Assembly (NCBI GenBank): GCA_018065065.1
Contig: JAGHTZ010000034.1
Span: 1 to 40,269 of the forward strand
Origin: Candidatus Equadaptatus faecalis
Lineage (GTDB): Bacteria; Synergistota; Synergistia; Synergistales; Synergistaceae
DNA length: 40,269 bases
Direction: 5' to 3'
Each line of letters opens with the position of its first letter. The stretch's first letter is position 1. Shown here piece by piece: positions 33,463-40,269 of this stretch. The position numbers were made by a program, and so were the translations under genes. Under the pieces are notes generated by a model. That model worked only from the letters and a program-made list of their open reading frames with translations. It searched no databases and was not told the origin of the DNA.

Positions 33463-34149
33463 TCAGTTCCGAACCTTCAGAATATCCAGCGCGTTTCTTG
33501 CCGCCATAAATTCTGCGGATTTAATGTTTTTGCCGGTGCCCTGAGCTGTTTCTTTTCCGCCTATAAACACGGCGACCCTGAAAGGCTCACCGCTGTCCGG
33601 CTCAGGGCGGAAAAGCGTTGCATAGCGGGGCGTTTCCCCTTTGTATTTGGACTGCACATATTCCTGAAGCATGGTTTTGCTGTCAACATAGTTGAGGGAA
33701 ACGTGGTCTGCCTGCTCCAATAGGTAATTTTTAGCCGCTTTTTTGGCGGTTTCGTAGTCCGAATCAAGGAATACAGCGCCGAAAACTGCTTCTCCTGTAT
33801 TTTCCAGCATGGCTTTTGACACGCTGCCTTTAACTGATTTTCCTGTCCTGAGTATCGCGGCAAGACAGTGCTTTTCAGCCCAGTCGGACATCGTCTGACC
33901 GCATACGAGCTGTGACCGCACTTTGGTAAGCTGCCCTTCGTCAACCCCGCTCAGCATACCGTATATAATTTCGCTTGATATAAGTTCCAGTACAGCGTCG
34001 CCGAGAAATTCAAGGCGTTCGTTGTTGTACGCAAGACCGTTTTCATTGGCATAGGAGGCATGAGTCAGCGCTTCTTCCAGAAGCCTCATGTCTTTGAAAT
34101 GATATCCAATCTTTGTCTGAAAATTTTCAAGCAGTTCTTCTCTGTTCAT
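33463..34149 (-). CDS. rnc: Ribonuclease III
   Basis: A 228-residue double-strand-specific RNase. The catalytic signature ERLEFLGDAVL begins at residue 44, and the C-terminal dsRNA-binding domain covers about residues 155-224 (DSKTMLQEYVQSKYKGETPRYA to KSAEFMAARNALDIL). It processes rRNA precursors and structured mRNAs. It sits six bases after fabF, an arrangement common in fab operons. Confidence 0.96.
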   Translation of the reverse strand: MNREELLENFQTKIGYHFKDMRLLEEALTHASYANENGLAYNNERLEFLGDAVLELISSEIIYGMLSGVDEGQLTKVRSQLVCGQTMSDWAEKHCLAAILRTGKSVKGSVSKAMLENTGEAVFGAVFLDSDYETAKKAAKNYLLEQADHVSLNYVDSKTMLQEYVQSKYKGETPRYATLFRPEPDSGEPFRVAVFIGGKETAQGTGKNIKSAEFMAARNALDILKVRN

Positions 34150-34155
34150 TAACCT

Positions 34156-35394
34156 TTAGTCCCTGCATTTTTCAAGCGCGATAACAGCGTTGTGACCGCC
34201 GAACGCGAAAGCATTGACTATAACCCTGCGCACGTCCGCTCTGACCGCCTTTCCCGCAACAACGTTCAGCGCACATTCAGGGTCAGGCGTTTCGTAGTTC
34301 AGCGTCTGGTGAACTATGCTTTTGTCAACAGCCATAAGAGCCGCTATAAGGTCAAGCGCCCCGCTTGCGCCCAAGGCGTGTCCTATCATTGATTTTGTCG
34401 CCTGAACAAGCACTCTGCTGCCTGCTTCTTCTCCCATGAGTCTCTTGACTGCTTCTGTTTCCATTTTGTCATTTAAAGGGGTTGAAGTGCCGTGTGCGTT
34501 GACCAAATCTATGCTTTTCGGATCCCAGTCCGCCCGCTCAACAGCAAGCTTCATCGCCGTATAAGTGGCGTCTCCCGAAGGATCCGGAGCTGTAAAGTGA
34601 TAGGCGTCGCAGGTTGCGCCGTAACCCTTAATTTCGGCATAAATATGCGCGCCGCGCGCCTTTGCCGCTTCATATTCCTCAAGCATTATCACGCCTGCGC
34701 CTTCGCCGAGTACAAAACCGTCTCTGTCCGCGTCGAAGGGACGGCACGCTTTTTTTGCCTCAGGATTGCGTGAAATGGCTTTGGTGGCGCCGAAAGACGC
34801 TGCCCCAAACGGAATTATTGTGGCTTCTGTGCCTCCTGAAAGCATATAATCAGCGTCTCCGCGCACAATCGTGTGATACGCTTCGCCTATACTGTGGAGC
34901 GCTGTAGCGCATGCTGACGACACAGAGAAATTCGGCCCCTTCGCGTTATGCTTCATCGCAACGTAACCGGAAGGCATATCAACAATCATCATAGGTACGG
35001 TAAAAGGCGAAACACGGGCTTCGCCGCGTTCGCTGAGAACCGTTACGCTGTCAACAAGCGTGTGAATACCGCCCTGTCCGCTTCCTATACATACGCCGAA
35101 TCTGTACGGATCAACGTCTGTAAAATTGATATTTGCTTCTTCAAGCGCCTGACGCGCGCAGACTTCAGCAAACTGTACGGTTCTGTCAGTATGGCGCGCT
35201 TCTTTTTTATCAAACCAGAGCAGAGGATCAAAATTCCTGACCTCGCCCGCAATATTCAATCTGTAATCCGCTGCGTCAAAAGCAGAGATAAAATCTATGC
35301 CGTTTTTGCCCTCGGCAAGCGCATCCCAGTATTCGTTTCTGCCAATGCCTATAGGAGACACAACGCCAATCCCGGTTATAACAACCCGTCTCAT
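34156..35394 (-). CDS. fabF: 3-oxoacyl-ACP synthase II (FabF)
   Basis: A 412-residue condensing enzyme that extends acyl-ACP with malonyl-ACP. The triad is Cys162 (SSACATALHSIG), His301 (NAHGTSTPLND) and His339 (KSMIGHALGASG). I chose the ATG at 35394 (MRRVVITGIG), the usual FabF start; the upstream in-frame GTG at 35406 adds four residues. It follows acpP with a strong stem in between. FabH is not in this cluster. Confidence 0.96.
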   Translation of the reverse strand: MRRVVITGIGVVSPIGIGRNEYWDALAEGKNGIDFISAFDAADYRLNIAGEVRNFDPLLWFDKKEARHTDRTVQFAEVCARQALEEANINFTDVDPYRFGVCIGSGQGGIHTLVDSVTVLSERGEARVSPFTVPMMIVDMPSGYVAMKHNAKGPNFSVSSACATALHSIGEAYHTIVRGDADYMLSGGTEATIIPFGAASFGATKAISRNPEAKKACRPFDADRDGFVLGEGAGVIMLEEYEAAKARGAHIYAEIKGYGATCDAYHFTAPDPSGDATYTAMKLAVERADWDPKSIDLVNAHGTSTPLNDKMETEAVKRLMGEEAGSRVLVQATKSMIGHALGASGALDLIAALMAVDKSIVHQTLNYETPDPECALNVVAGKAVRADVRRVIVNAFAFGGHNAVIALEKCRD

Positions 35395-35427
35395 ACAAAA
35401 CTTCACTTCTCTTCCACTGAGTGTAAA

Positions 35428-35460
35428 ACGGCAGGAAGACAGAAAAATTCTTCCTGCCGT
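35428..35460 (-). terminator. Strong stem-loop between acpP and fabF
   Basis: ACGGCAGGAAGA (35428-35439), nine-base loop, TCTTCCTGCCGT (35449-35460), followed on the minus strand by TTTTACAC. This 12-pair stem with a short U-run likely acts as a partial terminator or processing site, allowing more acpP than fabF mRNA. Confidence 0.7.
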
Positions 35461-35472
35461 ACAATAACAACA

Positions 35473-35721
35473 CTATTCTGCGTCAAGTTTGCCTTTGATA
35501 TAGTTAGTCGCCTCACCGACTGTGGTAAGTTTTTCCGCGTCTTCATCAGGTATTTCAATGTCAAATTCTTCTTCTATACCCATGATAAGTTCGACGATGT
35601 CAAGTGAGTCTGCGCCAAGATCTTCGACGAAGGAAGCTTCAGGTTTAATTTGGTCTTCCTCAACGTTAAGACGATCCATAACTATTTCTTTAAGTTTCGC
35701 GTCAATTTCTGCTGCTGTCAT
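35473..35721 (-). CDS. acpP: Acyl carrier protein
   Basis: An 82-residue acidic carrier protein. The phosphopantetheine site is Ser39 in [14 protein letters not shown], and the helix-rich sequence and length are typical. It carries growing acyl chains for FabD, FabF, FabG and PlsX. I chose the ATG at 35721 ([10 protein letters not shown]) after GAAGGAGG; the open frame to 35754 is too long at the N-terminus. Confidence 0.96.
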   Translation of the reverse strand: MTAAEIDAKLKEIVMDRLNVEEDQIKPEASFVEDLGADSLDIVELIMGIEEEFDIEIPDEDAEKLTTVGEATNYIKGKLDAE

Positions 35722-35768
35722 ATCACAGTTCACCTCCTTCCGGAATTTTATCAATAAAACTGACTGAT

Positions 35769-36503
35769 TTAATACATTGTCAAGCCGCCGTCCACCGTAA
35801 GAACCTGCCCCGTTATGTAATCAGCGGCGTTAGACGCAAGAAACGCAACCGCTTTCGCGACATCTTCCGGCTGTCCCGCACGGGCAAGCGGTATCGCCTC
35901 AAGAGTTTTCTGCCGCGCCGTTTCAGGCATGCCGCGCGTCATATCCGTATCTATAAACCCGGGAGCAACGGCATTAACTGTAATGTTTCTTGATCCTGTT
36001 TCCTTTGCAAGAGTCTTAACAAGACCTATAATTCCTGCCTTGGCAGCCGAATAATTTGCCTGTCCAACGTTGCCGACAAGACCTGAAACTGAACTGACAG
36101 CTATAATTTTTCCCTTCCGCGCCTTAAGCATTGAACGCAGAACCTCTTTCGCACAGTAAAACACCGAGTTCAGGTCAACGTTAAGCACAGCCTGCCAGTC
36201 TTCGTCCTTCATGCGGAGGAAAAGTGCGTCGCGGTTTATACCGGCACTGCATACAAGCACTTCAACCGCGCCGAGCTTTTTCTCTGCCTCAGCGCACATG
36301 GCGGCAACATCTTCATGTTTTGAAACGTCCGCAGCAAAAAAATCGCACCTGACACCTTTTTCGCGAATTTCATTAACAGTGTTTGCAACTTCTTCAGAAG
36401 CCGCAAGGTCGTTCAAAGCAATGTCAAAACCTCTGGCTGCAAGCTCCAGAGCTATTGCTTTGCCTATTCCTCTGCCGGAGCCGGTTACAAGTGCCGTTGC
36501 CAT
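35769..36503 (-). CDS. fabG: 3-oxoacyl-ACP reductase (FabG)
   Basis: A 244-residue short-chain dehydrogenase. The NADPH-binding GSGRGIG is at residues 8-14, and the catalytic Ser138, Tyr151 and Lys155 have the same numbering as in E. coli FabG. It reduces the keto group after each condensation. It lies between fabD and acpP, in the standard order. Confidence 0.95.
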   Translation of the reverse strand: MATALVTGSGRGIGKAIALELAARGFDIALNDLAASEEVANTVNEIREKGVRCDFFAADVSKHEDVAAMCAEAEKKLGAVEVLVCSAGINRDALFLRMKDEDWQAVLNVDLNSVFYCAKEVLRSMLKARKGKIIAVSSVSGLVGNVGQANYSAAKAGIIGLVKTLAKETGSRNITVNAVAPGFIDTDMTRGMPETARQKTLEAIPLARAGQPEDVAKAVAFLASNAADYITGQVLTVDGGLTMY

Positions 36504-36528
36504 GTATATATCACTTCTTTCGTCAGAC

Positions 36529-37470
36529 TCAGCTTTTGATTACAGCCAGTGCCTTTTCAATATCCTCAGGAGAAGATACCGACACCGGCGTATTGCCTTT
36601 CAATATTTTTCTTATGAGACCTGACAAAACACTTCCGGGCCCCATTTCTATGTACTTCTCCGCCCCTGTTTCCTTCATTCTGAGCACGTCCTGCACCCAA
36701 AGCACGGGAGAAAACGTCTGCTCGTAAAGCGCACGGCGGATATCCTCAACAGTCCTGAGCAGAGTTGCTTCCGCATTGCTGACAACAGGACAGAGCGGAT
36801 TCTTCCATTCAAGCTTTTCAAATTCGGCTTTAAGTTTCTCCGCGACAGGACGCATAAGGCTGCAGTGAAAAGGTCCCGAAACACGCAGCGGAACGGTGCG
36901 CGCCCTGTGCTGTTCCTTTATAATTTTCTCGGTTCGGGCTACAGCTTCCGTGTGCCCTGAAATAACAATCTGCTCTGGCTGGTTGACGTTTGCCGCGCTG
37001 CAAACCTGTCCATTTTCAGCCTGTTTGCAGACAGCCATTACTTCGTCAAGAGGCATACCTATAACCGCAAGCATCGTTCCTCTGCCGGCAGGCACCACTT
37101 CCTGCATGAGCTTTCCGCGCAGCCTCACAAGACGCACACAGTCAGCAAGGGAAAGAACGCCGCTCGCAACCATTGCGGTATATTCTCCCAAGCTGTGTCC
37201 CGCCATACATACCGGCTTTAATATTCCGCCGATTTCTTCCTGAACAGCCCTGTAGACCGCTATACTGACCGTAAGGATAGCCGGCTGCGTTATTTCAGTC
37301 TGCATAAGCTCCTCCTGAGTACCGTTAAAAATAACATCACTCAACTTGAAACCAAGCGCCTCATCAGCTTCTTCAAAAACCTCAGCCGCCGCCCTGTATT
37401 TTTCCTTGAAAGCCTGTCCCATGCCGGGGCGCTGTGCGCCCTGCCCCGGGAAAACAACAGCATAACTCAT
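36529..37470 (-). CDS. fabD: Malonyl-CoA:ACP transacylase (FabD)
   Basis: A 313-residue acyltransferase. PGQGAQ is at residues 8-13, the nucleophile is Ser93 in GHSLGEY, and the catalytic His is in GPFHCSLM. It loads malonyl groups on to ACP. Twenty-eight bases separate it from plsX. Confidence 0.95.
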   Translation of the reverse strand: MSYAVVFPGQGAQRPGMGQAFKEKYRAAAEVFEEADEALGFKLSDVIFNGTQEELMQTEITQPAILTVSIAVYRAVQEEIGGILKPVCMAGHSLGEYTAMVASGVLSLADCVRLVRLRGKLMQEVVPAGRGTMLAVIGMPLDEVMAVCKQAENGQVCSAANVNQPEQIVISGHTEAVARTEKIIKEQHRARTVPLRVSGPFHCSLMRPVAEKLKAEFEKLEWKNPLCPVVSNAEATLLRTVEDIRRALYEQTFSPVLWVQDVLRMKETGAEKYIEMGPGSVLSGLIRKILKGNTPVSVSSPEDIEKALAVIKS

Positions 37471-37498
37471 GCAAAAACCTCCGCTGCAATGCGCTCCT

Positions 37499-38494
37499 TT
37501 ATCTTTTGGCTATCGCTTCCATAATTTTAACGAGACCGTCGCGTTTCACAAAATCGTCCGCTCCGAGAATTGCATAACAGAGCTGTGTTTTTCGCGATCT
37601 TCCGTGCACTTTTATAACGGTGCCGTTGACACCGAGAAGACAGGCGTGACCGATTTTGGTCCAGTCAATGCGTGCCGAAAACCGTTTTACTGCAGGAAGC
37701 ATAAACGGCAGACCGAGTTTTGGAAGCAGATGTTCCTTAAATTCCTTCTTAAATTCAGTCTTGATCAAATCCACAAGTCCTTCTGCAAATTTAATCATAA
37801 CGTTCCCTGTAAATCCGTCGCAGACAACAACGTCGCAGGACCCTTCCGAAAGCTCGTTTGCTTCTACAAAACCACAGTAATTGATATCGTCATCGGCTTT
37901 AAGCATTTCAGCGGCGGACAAAATCGCTTCATCGCCCTTAATGTCCTCTGTACCGATATTAAGCAATTTAACCTCAGGATTGTCGATATGCTCAAAAATC
38001 TGGGCGTAAATATGCCCCATCGCGGCAAACTGATAAAGATTTATCGGCTTGCAGTGAACAGTCGCCCCGACGTCAAGCAAAAGCACGGGACGGCTGACGG
38101 AAGGATAAACTATGCCGAGGGCAGGCCGGTCTATACCCTCAAGTCTTCCGAGAATAAGCACGCCGCCGGCGGCTACCGCCCCTGTATTTCCGGCGGTTAC
38201 AAGCCCGTCTGCCCTGCCTTCCTTAACCATTCGGAGCGCAACCACCAAACTTGAATCTTTTTTCTTGCGGATTGAAACGGAAGGATGGTCATCGCCCTGA
38301 ATGACTTCTGAAGTATGAATAATTTTAATTCTGCCAAGCACGTCCGCAGGGGCTTTGGCTATAAGCGGTTCAATCTGCGCTGAATCCCCCACGAGAGCCA
38401 CCTGTAAATTACTGCGTTTTGTACAGGCTTCTACAGCCCCCTCACAGGCAGCTTTCGGCGCAAAATCACCGCCCATTGCATCTATGGCAATCAT
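37499..38494 (-). CDS. plsX: Phosphate acyltransferase PlsX
   Basis: A 331-residue protein beginning MIAIDAMGGDFAP, the family's hallmark start, with TAGNTGAVAAGG and DGFTGNVMIKFAEG further on. It converts acyl-ACP to acyl-phosphate for phospholipid synthesis by PlsY. The ATG overlaps the stop of the fapR-like gene (ATGA at 38491-38494), so they are translationally coupled; the open frame to 38536 lies inside fapR. Confidence 0.95.
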   Translation of the reverse strand: MIAIDAMGGDFAPKAACEGAVEACTKRSNLQVALVGDSAQIEPLIAKAPADVLGRIKIIHTSEVIQGDDHPSVSIRKKKDSSLVVALRMVKEGRADGLVTAGNTGAVAAGGVLILGRLEGIDRPALGIVYPSVSRPVLLLDVGATVHCKPINLYQFAAMGHIYAQIFEHIDNPEVKLLNIGTEDIKGDEAILSAAEMLKADDDINYCGFVEANELSEGSCDVVVCDGFTGNVMIKFAEGLVDLIKTEFKKEFKEHLLPKLGLPFMLPAVKRFSARIDWTKIGHACLLGVNGTVIKVHGRSRKTQLCYAILGADDFVKRDGLVKIMEAIAKR

Positions 38495-39084
38495 TTTTTC
38501 AGACCTCCCGCCTGCGCTTTCTCCGTGCCGCTGCATCCGGCAGCGACAAAGCGTCCTGTAAAAATTTCTTTCCCCTCCACGCTGGCGTGAACGCTTACTA
38601 CATATTCCCCGTTCTTGTGTACGCCGACCTTCGCGCGGGCAACAACCCGCTCCCCTATCCGCACCGGTTCCTTATAAAATATTCTGGCGCCTTTTATTAC
38701 GACAGACTCACAGTCAATCGCGGAAACAGCCAGCGTCGATGCCTGCGTATATATATAATAGTCGCTTATTATGTCCGTATGGCGAAAACTTAAATCTCTT
38801 GTTCCGACAAGAACTGAAAGTGCTCCTTTATTTGGTTCGAGCTCAAGCAGTTCGCCTACAACGTCCTCTGTTTTCAGGGAGCGAAGCCTGCTGGTAGCCT
38901 TTTCTGCCATCAGCCTTGCGCGTTCGCGAACCTCAGGAACAGAAAGAAGCCCCCTGTCAAGACGAACAGTACTCACGCTGACACCAAGTGACGAAGCAAG
39001 CTCCTGATCTGTCAGGAGAGGATTAGTGCCTATTAAATCCAAAAGCTTCTTATGGCGTACTGCCCTTGCATTGTCCGTGCGCAT
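38491..39084 (-). CDS. fapR: FapR-like transcription factor (HTH plus hotdog domain)
   Basis: A 197-residue protein. The N-terminal DeoR-like helix-turn-helix includes LLTDQELASSLGVSVSTVRLD, followed by a linker helix (VRERARLMAEKA) and a hotdog domain (DLSFRHTDIISDYYIYTQAS to IDCESVVIKGARIFY). In Firmicutes, FapR represses fatty-acid genes until malonyl-CoA binds the hotdog pocket. Its place directly before plsX-fabD-fabG-acpP-fabF fits the same role. It starts with ATG at 39084 after GGAGG, and its own promoter carries a candidate operator, implying autoregulation. Confidence 0.85.
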   Translation of the reverse strand: MRTDNARAVRHKKLLDLIGTNPLLTDQELASSLGVSVSTVRLDRGLLSVPEVRERARLMAEKATSRLRSLKTEDVVGELLELEPNKGALSVLVGTRDLSFRHTDIISDYYIYTQASTLAVSAIDCESVVIKGARIFYKEPVRIGERVVARAKVGVHKNGEYVVSVHASVEGKEIFTGRFVAAGCSGTEKAQAGGLKK

Positions 39085-39105
39085 GAGGACCTCCGCGAAT
39101 CAGAA

Positions 39106-39122
39106 TTATGACCTGCTGCTAA
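39106..39122. promoter_or_regulatory. Candidate FapR operator
   Basis: On the minus strand TTAGCAGCAGGTCATAA has the 17-base size and the outer TTAG/TAA arms of the B. subtilis FapR site (TTAGTACCNGATACTAA), with about 11 matching positions. It lies 11 bases downstream of the -10, where a repressor would block transcription. The inner bases are poorly symmetric, so support is moderate. Confidence 0.45.
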
Positions 39123-39133
39123 CACTTGGACAT

Positions 39134-39161
39134 ATTATATGCCGATACGGAAAAAAGTCAA
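39134..39161 (-). promoter_or_regulatory. Sigma-70 promoter of the fapR-plsX-fab operon
   Basis: TTGACT (39156-39161), 16-base spacer, TATAAT (39134-39139). It lies just after the terminator at 39165-39190. Confidence 0.8.
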
Positions 39162-39164
39162 CAA

Positions 39165-39190
39165 AAAATGCGGACATTCGTCCGCATTTT
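39165..39190 (-). terminator. Terminator of the Ser-rich exported protein gene
   Basis: AAAATGCGGAC (39165-39175), ATTC, GTCCGCATTTT (39180-39190), a perfect 11-pair stem followed by TTTTTTG on the minus strand. Confidence 0.85.
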
Positions 39191-39209
39191 GATCCATTTT
39201 GACCGTTTC

Positions 39210-39704
39210 TCAGCGCTTTTTCTTCGCTGCAATTTCCATGGTTTTGTCATACAGTTTGTTCAGACAGTCTTCCTTGTCCGAAGGAAGCTGCTGCCAGTCG
39301 TCAATACCGCGCGTTCTTACAGACGAACTGCTGCCCTGACTGCTTTGCTGACTGTATGAAGAGCCTGAAAGCTTCGAACTTTCAAAGCTTGTCTCATCCA
39401 AAATTTTGTACTTTCTTTCAGTTTTGTGGAAAGCGTAGAGGAAGCGGTCTTCCCGTTTTGTCTCACGCGTTTCGCCTGGCTTGAACGTCTCTTTTATTTC
39501 CGAAACGGAAGCCGCCTGCGCCGTGTAATAACTGCCGCATTTTTTAACGGAGCTTTCATCCAGCGTCACTGTATAGTTTCTGCTGAAATCCCTGTCGCTC
39601 GTCTCACGTGAAACAACAGTCACATTTCCGGCAAAAGACGCAGCCGCAAAAACTGTTGAAAGACACACTGCGCCGGTCAGGACAATCAATTTTCTTCTGT
39701 TCAT
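39210..39704 (-). CDS. Exported Ser-rich protein of unknown function
   Basis: A 164-residue protein with a signal peptide (KLIVLTGAVCLSTVFAAASFA, residues about 5-25). The mature part has beta-like segments (RNYTVTLDESSV, EDRFLYAFHKTERKYKIL) and a Ser/Gln-rich stretch (SSYSQQSSQGSSSS) before a basic end. I do not recognise it. It is a separate transcript between rpmF and fapR, with its own terminator. Confidence 0.7.
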   Translation of the reverse strand: MNRRKLIVLTGAVCLSTVFAAASFAGNVTVVSRETSDRDFSRNYTVTLDESSVKKCGSYYTAQAASVSEIKETFKPGETRETKREDRFLYAFHKTERKYKILDETSFESSKLSGSSYSQQSSQGSSSSVRTRGIDDWQQLPSDKEDCLNKLYDKTMEIAAKKKR

Positions 39705-39840
39705 TACAGAACCACCTCACTGAATTTATTTTCATGGTAAATCTATTGTAGGCGTTTTAAAAAGAAATCGCATACGTAATTTACGCAGAATTTTTCATGT
39801 ACGTTCCCAGCTGAAATATTTTCCGGAGCACAGAAAACAA

Positions 39841-39866
39841 AATGAGAAACCTCGCGGTCTCTCATT
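39841..39866 (-). terminator. Terminator of rpmF
   Basis: AATGAGAAACC and GGTCTCTCATT form an 11-position stem with one mismatch around TCGC, followed on the minus strand by TTGTTTTC. The rest of 39705-39890 shows only a weak TACAAT -10 near 39745. Confidence 0.65.
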
Positions 39867-39890
39867 TATAAACTTACAGAACGGATTAAC

Positions 39891-40094
39891 CTATTCTTCA
39901 GCCGCTTTGGCTTCTTTTACGTCAAGGACTTTACGTCCTCTATAGTATCCGCAGGCAGGACATACGCAATACTGGCGCACTGTTTCGCCGCAGTGCGAGC
40001 AGGTTGTTGCTCCGCTTGTCGTGAGTTCGCCAAGGTACTGTGATTTACGCTTGTGTGAACGTGCATGTGAGACTCTTCTCTTCGGGACTGCCAT
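39891..40094 (-). CDS. rpmF: 50S ribosomal protein L32
   Basis: A 67-residue protein beginning MAVPKRRVSHARSHKRKSQY, with a zinc ribbon of four Cys (CSHC and CPAC). It is the zinc-binding form of L32. It follows a DUF177 gene and precedes the fatty-acid cluster, an order found in many bacteria. Confidence 0.97.
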   Translation of the reverse strand: MAVPKRRVSHARSHKRKSQYLGELTTSGATTCSHCGETVRQYCVCPACGYYRGRKVLDVKEAKAAEE

Positions 40095-40170
40095 CTTGTT
40101 CCCCCCTTAGTTCCTTAAACACAAAAATTACAGAGGTGATTATAGCACTTTTTTCTATTTTTGCATTAAG

Positions 40171-40269
40171 TTATTCTTTTTCTTCTTCAACAAACTGTCT
40201 TAAAACTTCAAAACGCGCATCGCCGGAAGATTTTTTGCAGCCGCAGATTTCGGTGTTCAGATTTGCTCC
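40171..40269 (-). CDS. DUF177/YceD family protein, C-terminal end only
   Basis: The last 32 codons and stop (TAA at 40171-40173) lie in the window; the frame is open at the right edge. It reads NTEICGCKKSSGDARFEVL and ends QFVEEEKE. DUF177 proteins nearly always precede rpmF and end with a Cys-containing segment; they assist 23S rRNA maturation or ribosome assembly. The 76 bases between it and rpmF hold only the L32 leader. Confidence 0.8.
   Translation of the reverse strand, partial: GANLNTEICGCKKSSGDARFEVLRQFVEEEKE

Overview
The window reads as a chromosomal segment of a diderm anaerobe, most likely a member of the Synergistota. This rests on the gene set (an rpmF-fapR-plsX-fabD-fabG-acpP-fabF-rnc block followed by lptA-lptB-murJ, which implies an outer membrane) and on many exported amide- and ester-hydrolysing enzymes; the phylum is an inference from memory, not a search. 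Nearly every gene lies on the minus strand; the one clear exception is the carboxylesterase at 15486-17273.

Layout. (1) 1-2250: lrgA-lrgB-pyrR, a GNAT acetyltransferase and the start of an exported protein, apparently one operon. (2) 2314-17330: an accessory island of hydrolases: a membrane-anchored esterase-like protein that has lost its catalytic Ser and His, two YtcJ-type amidohydrolases, a small outer-membrane barrel protein, two tandem Ntn-type linear amide hydrolases, an orphan ABC substrate-binding protein, an amidase-signature enzyme and an intact carboxylesterase. Several of these genes share promoter, leader and signal-peptide sequence, and degraded fragments of the Ntn-hydrolase gene lie between them, so the island grew by duplication and replacement. 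(3) 17348-18715: a MATE transporter. (4) 18773-23375: an AT-rich defence island with an Abi-type reverse transcriptase whose motif C reads NIDD, a truncated ORF overlapping its 3' end, a two-gene restriction-modification system, and AT-rich DNA with gene relics. (5) 23376-28933: a stand-alone GMP synthetase ATP-pyrophosphatase subunit, groES-groEL under a perfect CIRCE operator, a DUF362/ferredoxin protein and tsaD. (6) 28948-40269: the envelope and lipid block, read right to left as DUF177 (partial), rpmF, an exported Ser-rich protein, fapR-like regulator, plsX, fabD, fabG, acpP, fabF, rnc, an exported unknown, lptA, lptB, murJ and another exported unknown.

How the genes work together. In the lipid block a FapR-like repressor precedes plsX and the fab genes with a candidate operator at its own promoter, and the lpt/murJ genes downstream tie fatty-acid synthesis to outer-membrane and peptidoglycan assembly. 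In the hydrolase island the encoded enzymes look mostly exported and would release acids, amines or amino acids from amides and esters outside the cytoplasm; the substrates are unknown. The most unusual items are the reverse transcriptase with its truncated overlapping partner, the esterase-like protein without a catalytic triad, and the gene relics that show how the hydrolase island was assembled.
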